A DNA stretch of 64,000 nucleotides, from the NCBI GenBank assembly GCA_027625915.1, contig JANTQA010000009.1, positions 1 to 64,000 on the forward strand, given 5' to 3'. Positions 26,775-39,506 of this stretch are shown here, in pieces (the stretch's first letter is position 1; each line of letters opens with the position of its first letter). Both the position numbers and the translations under genes were made by a program. Under the pieces are notes generated by a model, which saw nothing but the letters and a program-made list of their open reading frames with translations, did no database searches and was not told the DNA's origin. The stretch comes from Anaeramoeba flamelloides. Its lineage: Eukaryota; Metamonada; Anaeramoebidae.

Positions 26775-27508
26775 AAGATCTCATCCAAAAAAAAAAAAAA
26801 AAAAAAAAAAAAAGAAAGAAAAAAATACCTTCTAACTCGTTTCTCATTCTCCAAATTTTTTTTGTTTGTGGATTCAAATAAAACCACGATTCGTCAGTAA
26901 ACATGACTTGTGTCCAATCAGTTCGCAACGATTGGTGGTCAAGGGCAAATAATAGTCGTTTAGCTATTTGCGTCTCATTCAAACATTGCCTAACCCTCGG
27001 TGGCTTATATTCAAAACCCAACGATTTTCTTATTCGGTATATTGTACTCAGTGAACATTTTGAGTTGGGGAATTCATCAATACATTTTCGGATAATGTAC
27101 GACTACTTAATGTCCTATTCATTTTAGTTTCTTTCAGAACGTATTCTTGCAATTCCAAATTTTTTTGTTTATTTTTTCTACCTCTTTTTTTCTTGTTTAA
27201 TCTGTTTTCATCTTCCCATATCCTAATCAAATACCGAACTTTCTTGATTCCAATAATCAATTCTTTGGAAATTTCTCTCAAAGAGTAACCTTGCTCATGA
27301 AGTGTTATGATTTTAAAATGAATTTTTTGTTCATTCATCAAAAAAATTAAAAAAAAAATAACAAAAAAATGAAAATTCGAAATTTATTTGAAATTGAAAT
27401 CACCTTAAAACTCAGAAACAAATAAATAAACTCAATGATTTGTTTAAAAAACTAGATACTATCGTTTTTCATGGTCAAAAGGTGTGCCCAAATTTTTAAA
27501 TTTTAGTT
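26003..27508 (-). mobile_element. Tc1/mariner DNA transposon, 1.5 kb
   Basis: Inverted ends AACTAAAATT...GGGGCCCACC (left) and their imperfect complement (right, ending GGTGTGCCC...AATTTTAGTT) lie directly inside TA dinucleotides, the expected target duplication. The enclosed transposase is of the Tc1 type. Arms match over about 45 bp with several differences, so the copy is not young. Confidence 0.82.
26210..27341 (-). pseudogene. Tc1/mariner transposase (DD34E), frameshifted
   Basis: Cut-and-paste transposase read right to left. The N-terminal part (27048-27341) has a helix-turn-helix (EQGYSLREISKELI) and a basic GRKNK patch. The middle part (26773-27021) has the first catalytic Asp in VMFTDESWFYLN. 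The C-terminal part (26210-26692) has WIFQQDGARPHT and SPDLNPIENLW, with 34 residues between the second Asp and the Glu, hence DD34E. The three parts are in different frames. The middle-to-end break falls at poly-A runs of about 30 and 25 nt (26740-26812) and a C10 run (about 26682). All catalytic residues survive, which suggests recent inactivation by slippage or assembly error. Confidence 0.88.
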
Positions 27509-27657
27509 TATGTATGATTTTTACAAACGCATACATATTTTGATTATGTATGAAGTTTCAAAATATTATTTTTTTTTAAAAAAAGTGTCCCACCCGTGAG
27601 TCTCATTGTCCAGAACGGATTTAAACTCTTTTTTAAAAACTGGGTTTTTTATCAAAA

Positions 27658-28177
27658 TTGTTTGGACTGTTGAATGACAATTATAAAAACAAAGAACCAC
27701 TCTTAGAAGAAGGTGAAGAATTTCAAATAAAATATCATAGCATCATAGAGAATTGGGAAGCTATCAAAGAGTTACTCGACTCGAAGTACTTTTCAGAGGA
27801 CATTATTGGTTATAATAATAAAAGCAGATTCTATCCAAATGGGCTACTTGACAAACATAAAAGAAACCTAATTTATACTTTAATATTTTTTTTTAACTTG
27901 GCCATGGTGAAGATTTCTTGCAGAAATAAATATGGAACCATTTATTTTAAAATTCAATTCCCAAATAATGATGAAGAAAAATTGAAACGAAACGCGGGAA
28001 AAAAGAGAAAGAAAAAAGAAAAAATAAAGAAAAGAAAAGAAAGGAAGAAAAGAAGAAAAGAAAAGGAAAAGGGGAAAATGGAAAAAGAAAAAAGAAGAGA
28101 AACGAAAAAAAAAGAAAGTAGTGACAAGCACACAAGAAAAAGGGTTAGATACAATTTAAGAAATCCTAAGAGCATTT
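27658..28177 (+). CDS. Hypothetical protein fragment, ended by a MITE
   Basis: Open frame of about 170 codons up to the MITE. The first 100 residues (LLNDNYKNKEPLLEEGEEF ... YGTIYFKIQF) have normal, non-repetitive composition with a hydrophobic segment LIYTLIFFFNLAMVKI. The rest is a K/R/E tail ending KRVRYNLRNPKS. There is no ATG near the 5' end, so an upstream exon is likely. The insertion of the 223-bp element cuts it off; the final residues in the frame come from the MITE. No family recognised. Confidence 0.4.
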
Positions 28178-28400
28178 CAGTCGGTCCTAAAAATAAGGCA
28201 CAAAATTTGTTGGTAATTTAAGGCACAAAAAGTCCCAAAATAAGGCACAATAAAATTTTTGAAATTTGTTTAAAAGCGCCTATTTTTTATATTTTGGGTT
28301 GATTTAACGATGAAATCAAAAATTTTATTGTGCCTTATTTTGGGACTTTTTGTGCCTTAAATTACCAACAAAGTTTGTGCCTTATTTTTAGGACCGACTC
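28178..28400. mobile_element. Tc1-type MITE, copy 1 (CAGTCGGTCC ends)
   Basis: 223-bp near-palindrome starting CAGTCGGTCCTAAAAATAAG and ending in its complement. Arms hold AAGGCACAA words. Over 90% alike to the copy at 33198. Confidence 0.92.
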
Positions 28401-29251
28401 TAGTGTAAATCTCGTTGAAGAAAAATGTGTGAGGTTTACTAACGCTCCAAAACCTTTATAAATTAGACTAAACATTACATTTCAATTCATAACTTAGTCT
28501 TTAAATTAAAAACTGAAACAACAAGAAAGATAGATCTTGTGAAAATTGTTTCCTATTACAATCTGAAAAAACTCACTGGAATGGATTTTTTAAATATTTT
28601 AATCAATATTTTGACTCTTAGTAAAGTGAAATTGTATGTTTTTAAGGATATCACAAGTTTAAATTGAAAAATTAAAAAAAAATAAGGAGAGGTTTTCATT
28701 CTAAAATAACGAAACATAGTATTCAAATATTGTCTAAATAATATATTTTTCAATTTATAAAAACACGATTTCCAACTATTTAGGAAAAAACTCCCAATTT
28801 CATTTTTTCATGATTTTTTTGAAATTATTTTTAGTTTTTTTTTCAATTTTTTTTTTTTAATTTTCATTTCAATAAAAAAATAAAATATAAATATTTTTTT
28901 TTAATTTCGACATATTCAAAGTAAAACAAAATTTTGTAAAGTTTTCAATTTTAGTAATTATTTTTACTAATAAAAACAAATAATTTGTTTTTTTTTTGAA
29001 AGTTTTTATTTTTTTTTTTTGAAAAAAATTTAAAAAATTTTGAGAGATGAATAACTTGAAAAATGTTTTATTACTTTTTTTAAAAACTTTTTTGAAATTA
29101 TCAAATTTTGAATCAAATCAAAAATCTTTTTTGAAATTTTTTTGGTTGTTGAATCGAAAAAATAAATTTTATTTTCAAGAAAACTCTGAAAAGTTTAACT
29201 TGGGTATTTGTATTCATTTGGTTAGTCAATGAATGTGTTCCAATATTGGAA
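28401..29251. other. AT-rich, no gene seen
   Basis: Poly-T/poly-A rich. A 20-bp palindrome GTGTTCCAATATTGGAACAC sits at 29236-29255, exactly at the left edge of the 1.8-kb repeat. Confidence 0.5.
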
Positions 29252-31032
29252 CACAAGTGTAAATTGAAAATCATAAAAATGAATTTTTTTTTTCATTTTT
29301 CTTGTTTAATTTTTTCAAAAAAATCCATCAGGCAAACTCAAAATTCTCTCCGAACTCGGGTTTTTAAGATATTACCCAAAATCATTTTTTATTGTAAAAA
29401 AAAAAAATTGTGGCCAAATAGGGAAATTTCTATTTTTGGGCAAAAATATTTTTTTCATTTTTTGACCCTTTAAAAAATGAAAAATAAAACATTTTTTGTT
29501 TAATCCCAAGTAATCTTGTCCATATCTTAAAATGGATTTTTAAGAATTTTTTTTTCAAAAAAAAATTTTTTTAAATTTTTTATATAGGAAACATCAGTAA
29601 AAATTAAAAATACTAAAACTTCCACTTATTTTTCAGAAAAAATTTTTTGATTTTCCCAAGTGATCCAGAAATTGGTAGTTAATTAAGATGTGTTCTTTCA
29701 AAAAAAAAAATAAAAATAAAAATTGAACATAAACTCGCATACTAATTACAGTTACCTTAATTGATTTTTTTTGATATATAAAAAGATAAAAAAATAAAAA
29801 AATATATAAAAATTTCGAATTGATCTGGATTCGATCCTGTGCTATCAAAATTTTCTTTATTTGTTAGATCTGGTGCTCTACCAACTGAGACATTAGACTA
29901 TTTGTTGTAAAATGAAAATATTTTTTTTTTCAATTTTTTTAAATTAAAATTTTTTACTAGTTAATTATTACTAAAAAAAATTTAAAATTATCAAAGTTTT
30001 TTTTTAATTTTTTTTTCAAAAAAAAATTTTTTTTACAAAATATACCTTTTCGTTAAACTTTAAATTTTCAATAAAAATTTTACAATTTTTTTTTTTTTTT
30101 TTTTTAGTAATATTTCCTATTAAATTTTTTTAAGTAATTTCTATATAAAAATATATATATTAGTAAAAAAAAAAATTTTTTTTGAAGAAATTGTGTGAAT
30201 TTAATATATTATTTTAGACGTTATTTGAGACTAATAAAAAAGATTTTTTTGAATAAAGAGTTACTTACTTCCATATTATAAAAAAAATTATTTTCAAAAT
30301 TATTTTCCAAAATTAAAAAACAATTGAAAATTGAAGAAAAAATCTAAAATTTCAAAAAACACTAAAATAAAATTTAAAAAAATATTAACCCCAGAAAAAA
30401 AATAATTTTTAAACTTGTTTTTATTAAATAAATATTTTATTTTTTTCAAAAAAATTTGTCATCATTTTTTCAATTTGAGTCAATTTTTATATACAATTAA
30501 ATTCAAAGTTTATAAAATCCATAGAATCGAATAATGATATTCAAGTAAAAAAAAAAAAAAAAAATTTTTTTAATCAAATAAAACTATGTTTTAAAATTTT
30601 CATTTGTTTATATCTTAGAGTTTTGATAATTTTATTTTAAAAATTTTTACATAAAAAAAATTTTTTTTATATATACAGCAGCAAAAAAAAAATTAAATTT
30701 TTTGTTTTTTTATTTTTTGACTGAGCTCGGAAATAACTCCAAAATCATATATTTTACTAAATTTTAGTCTAGTGAGATCAATCTAAAAAATTGTAAAATT
30801 AAATATTTTTTAATAAATTTGCCCTAATAAAAAAAATAAAAAATTCAAAATTAAAAAATTATTTTTTTTTTTTTGAAAAAATGAAATTGGACAATAACTT
30901 CTATAATTTAGGAGATATGATATTAAAAATTTCAAAAATCGATTTTTTAGAGATATTTATGGGGGTCTGGTAAAATAATTTACCCAATGCCTCCATAATT
31001 TAAAATTTTTAATTTTTAAATTTAAACTTGTG
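29252..31032 (+). mobile_element. 1.8-kb repeat with tRNA-like insert, copy 1
   Basis: Starts CACAAGTGTAAATT and ends AAATTTAAACTTGTG. Nearly the whole length recurs inverted at 41126-42915. No open frame of weight, so non-autonomous. In copy 2 the ends are flanked by TA on both sides, which suggests a Tc1/mariner-type mover. Many AT-only runs differ in length between copies. Confidence 0.85.
29819..29903 (-). other. tRNA-like sequence in repeat copy 1
   Basis: On the minus strand it reads TCTCAGTTGGTAGAGC (A-box/D-arm) and GGATCGAATCC (B-box/T-loop) about 55 nt apart, the normal tRNA spacing. D stem is nearly complete, but the anticodon and T stems do not pair well. It looks like a decayed tRNA or a Pol III promoter kept inside the element. 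Confidence 0.6.
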
Positions 31033-31490
31033 AAGTACAAAATTTACTCAATTTCGTGAAAAAACAAGAAAATTTAAATATCATTTTTTCTTTTGTTGTT
31101 TTTAAAACAATTTTTTCTTTTATTTTTTTTTGGTTCCGTTAAATTGTTGATTTCAGATTTTGGGGTTTTGAAAATTTAGTTGTTTCTTTTGAGAAAGAAA
31201 CAATAAACTAAGTAATTTTTTGTTTTCTTTTTTATCTTTTTTGATTTATTTTTAGAGAAAAAAACAAAAAAAAAACATTTTAAAATGAAGTAAATGACAA
31301 AAAAATCTTAATGGTTGTGAAATTTGTTTCCCAACCATGCCCACCCACCACCCCTACCAGGCCAAGTATGGCCTTTTAATTAATATATTTGCCTTCCAAA
31401 TAATTGGAAGGCAAATTAAAAAAAAAATAAAAAAAAAAACGATCAAAAATTTTTTTAACATTAGGGACCTTACTAGTCCCTAATTTTAAA
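31033..31490. other. AT-rich, no gene seen
   Basis: Contains a short inverted pair TTTGCCTTCCAA/TTGGAAGGCAAA at about 31390 but no gene. Confidence 0.45.
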
Positions 31491-31569
31491 AAGATTGTTA
31501 TTTTGGCCTAATTAGGCCATTAAGTTGGACTTAGAGTCCAATACCAAACTCAGACACACCGAACACACA

Positions 31570-32215
31570 CACACAGCCTCAGTCAACACAGCCTCAGTCA
31601 CCAGCCACATCCATCATCCACAAGCCTCATCCCTCATCCCTCATCCCTCAACTTCAACCTCAACCTCAACCTCAAGCCTCAAGCCTCAAGCCTCAACCTC
31701 AAGCCTCAACCTCAAGCCTCAAGCCTCAACCTCAAGCCTCAACCTCCAGTATAAGCCTTCAGCCTCAGTCCTCAACCCTCAACAACAGTCCTTCAGCCTC
31801 AGCCTCAAGCCTCAGCCTCAACCCTCAGCCTTCAACCTCAACCCTCAACACCAGTCCTTCAGCCTCAGTCTCAAGTATCAGCCTCAGTCCTTCTGCCTCA
31901 AGCCTCAGCCCTCAGCCCTCAACCTCAAGCCTCAACCTCCAGTATCAGCCTTCAGCCTCAGCCTCAAACCTCAGCCCTCAAGCCTTATCCTCAGCCTCAA
32001 CCCACAACCTCCAGTATAAGCCTCAGCCTCAGCCCTCAAACCTCAAGCCTCAAGCCTCAGCATTTGCCCTCAACCATCAGCCTCAAGTATCAGCCTTATC
32101 CCTCAAGCCTAAAGCCTCAATCTCAACCCTTCAGTCCTCTAGCCTCAGTCCTCAGCTTCAAGCCACAAGCCTGAGACACAAAACCCCAGCCTCAGCATTT
32201 GTTCTCATCCTCCAG
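31570..32215 (+). repeat. CCTCAA/CCTCAG minisatellite
   Basis: About 640 bp built from 6-bp words CCTCAA, CCTCAG and GCCTCA in irregular 12-18-bp units. The pyrimidine-rich strand is strongly skewed (C and T over G). An open frame at 31525-32019 is a by-product of the repeat. Confidence 0.92.
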
Positions 32216-32341
<126 letters not shown>

Positions 32342-32639
32342 CAAGGGAGAGACCACATAGAACCATACAGTAAACACTCAACATAGAATAAACATATATA
32401 AATTCCACAGCGAATTCAAATATAATTTCAAATATTCTAAAATTCATATTGCACTCTCTATTTTACCTTTGTTAAAATATTGAGAAATCTAAAACATACT
32501 AAGAAAATATAAAATTTCTTAGACTATTTACAAACTATGAAACTTTTTCTCCCCTGTATACGATTTACCAATTAATTAAAGTTGCTTAATTTCTTTCTGA
32601 AGCTTTCTATTGACTCATTTCTTTTCAACATTTGCGCCG

Positions 32640-33197
32640 CTTAGAATAATACCTTGGGCCATAATAAAAAATTAAATTAACCTTTTCTAAGTTAATTTAA
32701 TTTAGGTATCCAACTTAATCCATTTTTTCTTTCTTTTTATTCAAACCCCTTCCAAGAATAATTACATTTTTAATCATTTAAATTATAATAAAAAAGATGA
32801 ATAATTCCAATTTAATAATTAAGATTTAATATAATTAATCAGGCCAGTTTTAAGTTAATTTCAAATTTTTATTAAACTTCCAAAATTTAAAAAATAATAT
32901 TTTTTTTTAATGAAACATACACATAAATAAGCTTGTAAATATTTATATATTTACATGTTGATTTTTTTTTATTTTATTGGGAGGAGGGGAGACAGTCGTC
33001 TGCATTTGACGGAAGGTTTTTCGAAACCTTTTAGCATATTACTTTAATGAATTTCTATTTTGTATGTCCTCGAGAAATTTGTAATATGGATAGTGTCACT
33101 TAGCAGTATCTGGGTGTCCAGAAGCTTACCCATTAAAAGATTTCCCTTTGTGTCAGCTACTGTGGTGGTGTGTTTATCCCCCTTTACAATTGTATTA
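32640..33197. other. AT-rich, no gene seen
   Basis: No domain-bearing frame. A short open stretch at 33044-33268 on the minus strand overlaps the MITE and is not supported. Confidence 0.5.
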
Positions 33198-33420
33198 CAG
33201 TCAGTCCTAAAAATAAGACACAAACTTTCTTGGTAATTTAAGGTACAAAAAGTCCCAAAATAAGGCACAATAAAATTTTTGAAATTTGTTTAAAAGCACC
33301 TATTTTTTATATTTTGGGTTGATTTAACGATGAAATCAAAAATTTTATTGTGCCTTATTTTGGGACTTTTTGTGCCTTAAATTACCAACAAAGTTTGTGC
33401 CTTATTTTTAGGACCGACTG
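33198..33420. mobile_element. Tc1-type MITE, copy 2
   Basis: Starts CAGTCAGTCC, ends GGACCGACTG, and is flanked by TA on both sides, as expected for Tc1/mariner insertion. Nearly identical to copy 1, so both moved fairly recently. Confidence 0.95.
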
Positions 33421-33943
33421 TAATTACTTCATTGGAATTTTTAGAATTGTAGTCGAAAGTATATACTCAGCTTTTTTAATTTTGTATTAAAAAGGCGCTT
33501 GTCTGAAGAGGAAAGAAAATAATTTTTTATAATTTTATTTACTTTACTATACTTTCATCAACTGAGTCCAAGATAATCTGAAAAAATAATTTAAAAAAAA
33601 TCATGAAAATATTATTTTTTTAATTTAATAAGAAATTTTGAAAAAAAAGAATTTAACTTATTTAGCTTTATATTTCGTTTTAATCATAAATATCTGATAA
33701 TATGTTTTTTTCATCATTTTCATCAAAAAATGATTTTAAAAAATAAATTGGAAAGAAAATATAATTATAAACTTATTCAAGATTTATTTTAAAGAGTCAA
33801 AAAAATTTATTTGAAAAGTTAGAAATATATTTTAAATTTAAGAAATCAAATAAATTTATTAGAAATATTAACATAAATTGTTATTTTTTTAAAAAAATTG
33901 TTTTTTTTATTTCAATTGTACCGAAATTATCTATTTACACACA

Positions 33944-33980
<37 letters not shown>

Positions 33981-35000
33981 ATTTTTCAGAACAGATTAGA
34001 TAATAATTTTTCAATTTTTCATAATATTTCCTTTTATTACGAATTCTTTAATTAAATATGTCTACATAAGTAAATTAATTTTCTAAAAAATATTATTTTT
34101 GATAAAATAATCTAATTAATTTGTATTTTATTAATATAAATACATTATTGATTTTTTAGTAAATATAGTAAAAATTTAATAATACAAATTTTAAAATTAC
34201 TATCTCAAACTAATAAAATGTAGTTCATTATAATTGTTTTTATTTTTACTTCACTTAGTTAACAAACGGAATAGTTTTTATTATTCAATAATTTTTTAAA
34301 AACAAAATATTTTTAAGGATATTTATTAATTGAATATTCATTAAGCAAAATTCAATTATTTTAGATTTAATGTTTTTTAAACTATTTTTGAAACCCAATA
34401 AAAAATAATTAAAAAAAATCAAAAATATGTTTTAAATTTTTATAAACCCCCGATTTTCTCATATTTCTTTTCAGAGTTTTTTACATATTTGATAATCTAA
34501 AATGTTTATTAATAAACAAAATACCAAAATTATTTCAATTATGTATTTAATTTAGATTCTAATCAATTTTCTGATATTTGAATTGAATTTTGGAAAATAC
34601 CAATAAACAATATTTATTTTATTATATTTTTTTTTAAATCTTAATAATGTGTTTTTTGAATAAATTCATAGAAATTTGATTTTTTAAATTTATTTTACGA
34701 TTTTTAAAAATAATTTTATTATATTCTAAAAAAAATTATTGTAATATTTTCTTTATTATTTATTCAAAACACGTTTAAAGTAAAATATTCTTATAAAATT
34801 AAGGGTGGTGGGTGGTAAACCACTTTCACAAAGAATAATTACTTCTAATCATAATTTCAATCAATAATTATATTGATACAAATTAAATATTTTTTTTTAC
34901 AAAAATCTAATTCTATTTTAATAATTGATTTTTATATTTTAATCTCGTAATTATTAATATTTTTTTTTCAAAATTGAAATTTTCATTTTTTAATAGTTTA
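33421..35000. other. AT-rich flank of TNP2-like transposon
   Basis: 1.6 kb without a gene, with a (TA)n tract at 33948-33980. It may include the 5' terminal region of the transposon that follows, but no inverted ends were found. Confidence 0.45.
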
Positions 35001-35012
35001 TAACAACAAAGT

Positions 35013-38000
35013 ATGAAAACACGTTCACAGGTTTGTTGTTTAAAGAGTTGTTTAAATTGCGAATCACATGATTTTGAACGTTTAAGCAAACGATTAGAGA
35101 CACTAATCAAAAAACATAAAAAAAATAATTATGAGTATCTAAATCATTTTTTGAAGAAAAAAGTTACAAGTAAAGGTTTATCATGTTTTCGAATTCATAA
35201 AGAATGTCAAAAAAAATAAGAACACTTAAATGCTGTTTTAACCAAGCTATAATTCTGGGTAAAAAACGCCAATGTTTAACAAATTTTTATAAATGTGATT
35301 TGATTAGTAGTAACTTATATAAAAAATGTAAAGAAATGAACATTGAACTCAGAACTAATTTAATTTGTAAAAAGCATTTCACTCTTTTGAAAAATCTTTA
35401 TAGAAAAGAATTGTATTCAAATTTCAAGCAAGAAGAACTCCAAACTGAAAAAAATCTTGAGAAAACTCAGAATAATACTTTTTTTTTGACTACAACTCAA
35501 GAAGATGAATCATCTTTTAATGTTGGTGGTATTGAACTTGATTCTCTTGATAATACTCCCACAAATGAGCCAGATATTTTTAATATATCATCAGATTCCG
35601 ATTCTGAAACTGAACCAAAGTCTTTTCAACTTGTTCCAGAAAGCATTAAAACTCAAAATGAATTTAATTTTTATGCAAGAAATCGAATAAATCATTCTAA
35701 AAAAAGTTACTGGAGAGAATTGACGAAACAACTCGATTTGGAAATAGTTTCAGATGATGATGATGATGATGATTCAGATTATACTGAAGATTTATCTGAC
35801 TTAAATATATTGAAAAAAATTCCTGAGAACGAATATATTCAAAGCAATACAGTTACAAATAAAAGATTATCTAAAAAATCATTAAAGAATATCAATGTTC
35901 CAAATAACTTAGAAGAATTACAATTTCAATTAAATTATTTGAAAGAAAATATCACCGATTTTAATTTTGATTTATCACAGTTTAATGTTTTTTGTCCAAC
36001 CGAAAAAAAATGTTCAAATGACCCAAAAATAATAAGTTTTTTAAATCAGCCGAGATTAAAATATAAAGAATTTTTACAAAACCAAACTCTTCAAAAAGAT
36101 TTGTTTAAATGGAAAATTCAATCTAATACACCTGGTATTCATTTTAAAAGATTGTTAAAAATTCTTCAACACTATCATAATGAAGATAATTTATTATGTA
36201 CACCTCGTGTAATAAGAAAACACATGCTTCAAGATATTGGTTATGATAATATTTATGAGTATTATAATGTTAAAACTAATAATACAGAACCAACTAAAGA
36301 GAGAGTAAATACAATTAAATTGCATTGGGATTCGAAGCCTGATGACAATAATAAACCTCTTGAGCATGAAATTGAGGTACCATATATTACTATAACAACT
36401 TGGTTAGATTTGATTTTACAGTCTAAATTGAAAGATTATTTATTAACAAAAGAAATTTTGGATTCAAATAGTGACGTAAATGGACCAAATTTCCAACCAA
36501 TGGAGTTTTATAATACAAAAAAGTTTAAAAAATATAATATTAATCCTATAGACAATCAATATGATTATATGTTTTTTATTAGTCTTTTTATTGATTCACA
36601 GGCTCATAAAAGTTCAATGAGAGATAATATCAAGGGTATATATATGTTCATTGAAAATTTTAATGTAGGAGCAAGACTAAAAAATCACTCAATTTTCTTA
36701 TTAATGAATCTACCTAAAGAAGTTCCAATATACGACTTGAAAACACGTTTACCCTTTATTAGTGAATTACTACAATTGGAAAAAACAAATACATTATTTG
36801 GTTTTAAAGTTTTTATTAAATTGTGTTCAATTATCGGGGATACCTTAGAGCAACAACCTGCTGCGGGTAAAACAAGTCATTCTTCAGTTCAAGTTTGTAG
36901 GCATTGTAGTATTTCAAAATATGAAAAAAGTTTTAATCTTGGGAGGAATATTATTATTCAAAAAAATGATTCTAATATTAAAACCTCTCTTAAAGAAAAT
37001 CTTGATTGTATTAGAAATTCAAACAGAAAAAGAAAAGAAAATCTAAATATTCTAAACAATGATAAAACAGAAGAATTTCAATCTATCCAAATAAATAAAA
37101 AAAAGAGAGTAAATAAAATTGATTTAAATTTTGAACTTATTCAAAAAAGAATTGAAATAGAATTTGAGTTATCAGATGATACTGATAATATTGAAAATGG
37201 AGAATATATACCATTAAACACTAATATAGTATTTGAAAATCCATTAAATAATATATCTCAAGATAATATAAAGAACAATACAGAAGTTTTAAATAGTTTA
37301 TATTTGACAGATATAGATTTTTCAACAAAAAAAGAGATAATGTGTTTCTAAAAGAACTTCAGAAATTTTTAGTTTTACTTGATATACAAAAAAATCAAGA
37401 AGATTACCGAATATTAAAAAAGAAAATATCAAAAAAACATGGAGTTTTATTACAAAGAGGTAATCCTTGGCTTCATTTATTCAATTTAAAAAGTTATAGT
37501 TTTTATCATTTCACGATTTGTTGGGTTCATTTATTACTTGAAGGGTTATTTAAAGATGGACTTATAGTTTTAAAAAAATTATTGGGGAAAAAATATATTG
37601 AGATGTTATCTGAAAATATCAAAAGTTTGATAAAATTTTATTCTTGGATTAATATTCCATTGAAACCCTTTGAAGTCAAATTAAATGCTATGGAAGTTCT
37701 GGACTTTTCAATGATATTAAGCATAGCAATTCAAATAACTGAATATGAATATTTTAAAAATAAAATGAAAGAGTTTGAGAAGGAAAAGTCTAGACATCAA
37801 ATAAAAAATAACCATTTTCAAGAAGAGAAAATGAATTTTAAGAAATTATTTGAAAATGAAAGAGATGAAATAATTTTTAATTTATTTAAAAAAGAAAAAT
37901 ATGAGAAATATTTAAATAATTTTTCTTTTTGGAAATTAAAATATTATGAAAAAATCCCAAATGGGAATAAATTAAATGTAATTTTAGAATGGATTAATGA

Positions 38001-38868
38001 ATTTAATAATTTAATTTCAAATCTCTTTTTACCTTCAAGGAATGAAATCGATGAAATCAATCTCGAAAAATTTTGTATTAGTTTTCGAATAATTCATTTA
38101 AAATTATGTAATTATAAAGATTTACCTTGCTCAAGTGTTAATTTTATCCAAAATAAATCTAATAAAAGAAAAAAATCTAATTTTTACCATCTAAAAAGAA
38201 AAACAAATATTCATTATCTGAGACACTTACCAAAATGTATCGGAAAAAATGGTTCAATGTTTACTTTTTATTTAGCCCTTGAACGTTTCCATCAGTAATT
38301 TAAATTAAAACGCCGTAATTTAACTTTAAAGGGTACAAAATTATTAATAAATTTAATTGAGAATGAAATATTAAGAAAGATTTATGATATTAGTTTATTA
38401 GAACGAGAAAATATCATAAAAAATTCAAAATATGAATACAAAATACTTCCAGATTTATTAAACTACTTAAAAAATCTTCTTAAATTAAAGGAAAGTGAAT
38501 TAAACGATTTAAAAATTCTATTTTATTTTATAGATAATAAACATATTTTTAAAAAAAATTATTTTATTGAAACTTTTGATAATGAATATTTTTTAATCCA
38601 CAAAATAATTAAAAAAATGAAAAAAATACAGGTTCAAGATAAAGAAATTAAACAAGATGAAATATATATTCTTGCATATAAAATCATAAAAAATGATTCA
38701 ATTTACACATTAAAATATCCATTATGTCTCATTAAAGGTAAAATAAAAAAAATATACATCTAATACCACTTTCAAATTATTTTAAAGAAAATTTAAATGA
38801 TTATATTTTAAATGAACATTTTATTTCACATCTTCCCAGATTTTTAGATTATGAGTTGGATAAATAAA
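35013..38868 (+). pseudogene. TNP2/Plavaka-like DNA transposase, frameshifted
   Basis: Three main open segments: 35013-35219 and the start of 35204-37351 form a Cys-rich N terminus (CCLKSCLNC; CCFNQ...CDLI...ICKKH), probably a zinc-binding DNA-reading module. The long segment has an acidic region and then a catalytic-type stretch (FFISLFIDSQ, FLLMNLPKEVP, IIGDTLEQQPAAG, VQVCRHCS) typical of TNP2/Plavaka (CMC-like) transposases. 37342-38298 continues with the helical C-terminal half, and coding continues past a TAA at 38296 to about 38868 (SHLPRFLDYELDK). Frame changes lie at A-runs near 35208 and 37328. Terminal inverted repeats were not found. Superfamily call is moderate. Confidence 0.6.
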
Positions 38869-38869
38869 C

Positions 38870-39456
38870 AATAATTATTTATTTATCACTAAATATTGGT
38901 AATTTTTAATTAAATATTTTTATTATTTATTTTATATATTATCTTTAATTTTTAAAAAAAGTTATATATATAATTTTTTTTGAATAATCAATTTCTTATA
39001 ATATTAATTACTTTTATTTATCTAAATTCTTACATATAATAATAATTTATATATATATATATATATATATATTATATTATATTATATTATATTAATAAAT
39101 AGAAAATGGCAACAAACAGATTTTATAATAATTCATAATAATGAACGACAATGGAAATAATTTCAATGAACGTGATATTTTCATGGGTTTATTTCTTATT
39201 CAATTTTTCCTTTTCCTTTTCTTATTTATTCTTCTTTTATTCTTTAATAAATTAAGTGCTTTTTTCTCTCTTAATTTATTATTTTTAATGTATACATTTT
39301 TTACTAATTATTAAAATTAAATAATTTGTTCTGATAAACTAATTTTTCTTTCAAAATTGAAAATATTATATATATATATATATATATATAATAAAAAATA
39401 AATTTTCAAAAAAAAATTTTTTTTTATTTTTTTTTTTTTTTTGTGATTTGTATTAG

Positions 39457-39502
<46 letters not shown>
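38870..39502. other. AT microsatellite-rich spacer
   Basis: (TA)n tracts at about 39050-39095, 39368-39390 and 39463-39502 between the two large transposons. No gene. Confidence 0.6.

Positions 39503-39506
<4 letters not shown>

Noticed and set aside
31525-32019. 164-residue Pro/Ser/Gln-rich protein
   Set aside because: Direct reading of the CCTCAA minisatellite.
39048-39502. Telomere or centromere repeat
   Set aside because: Only short (TA)n and (ATATT)n tracts; no telomeric G-rich unit anywhere in the window.
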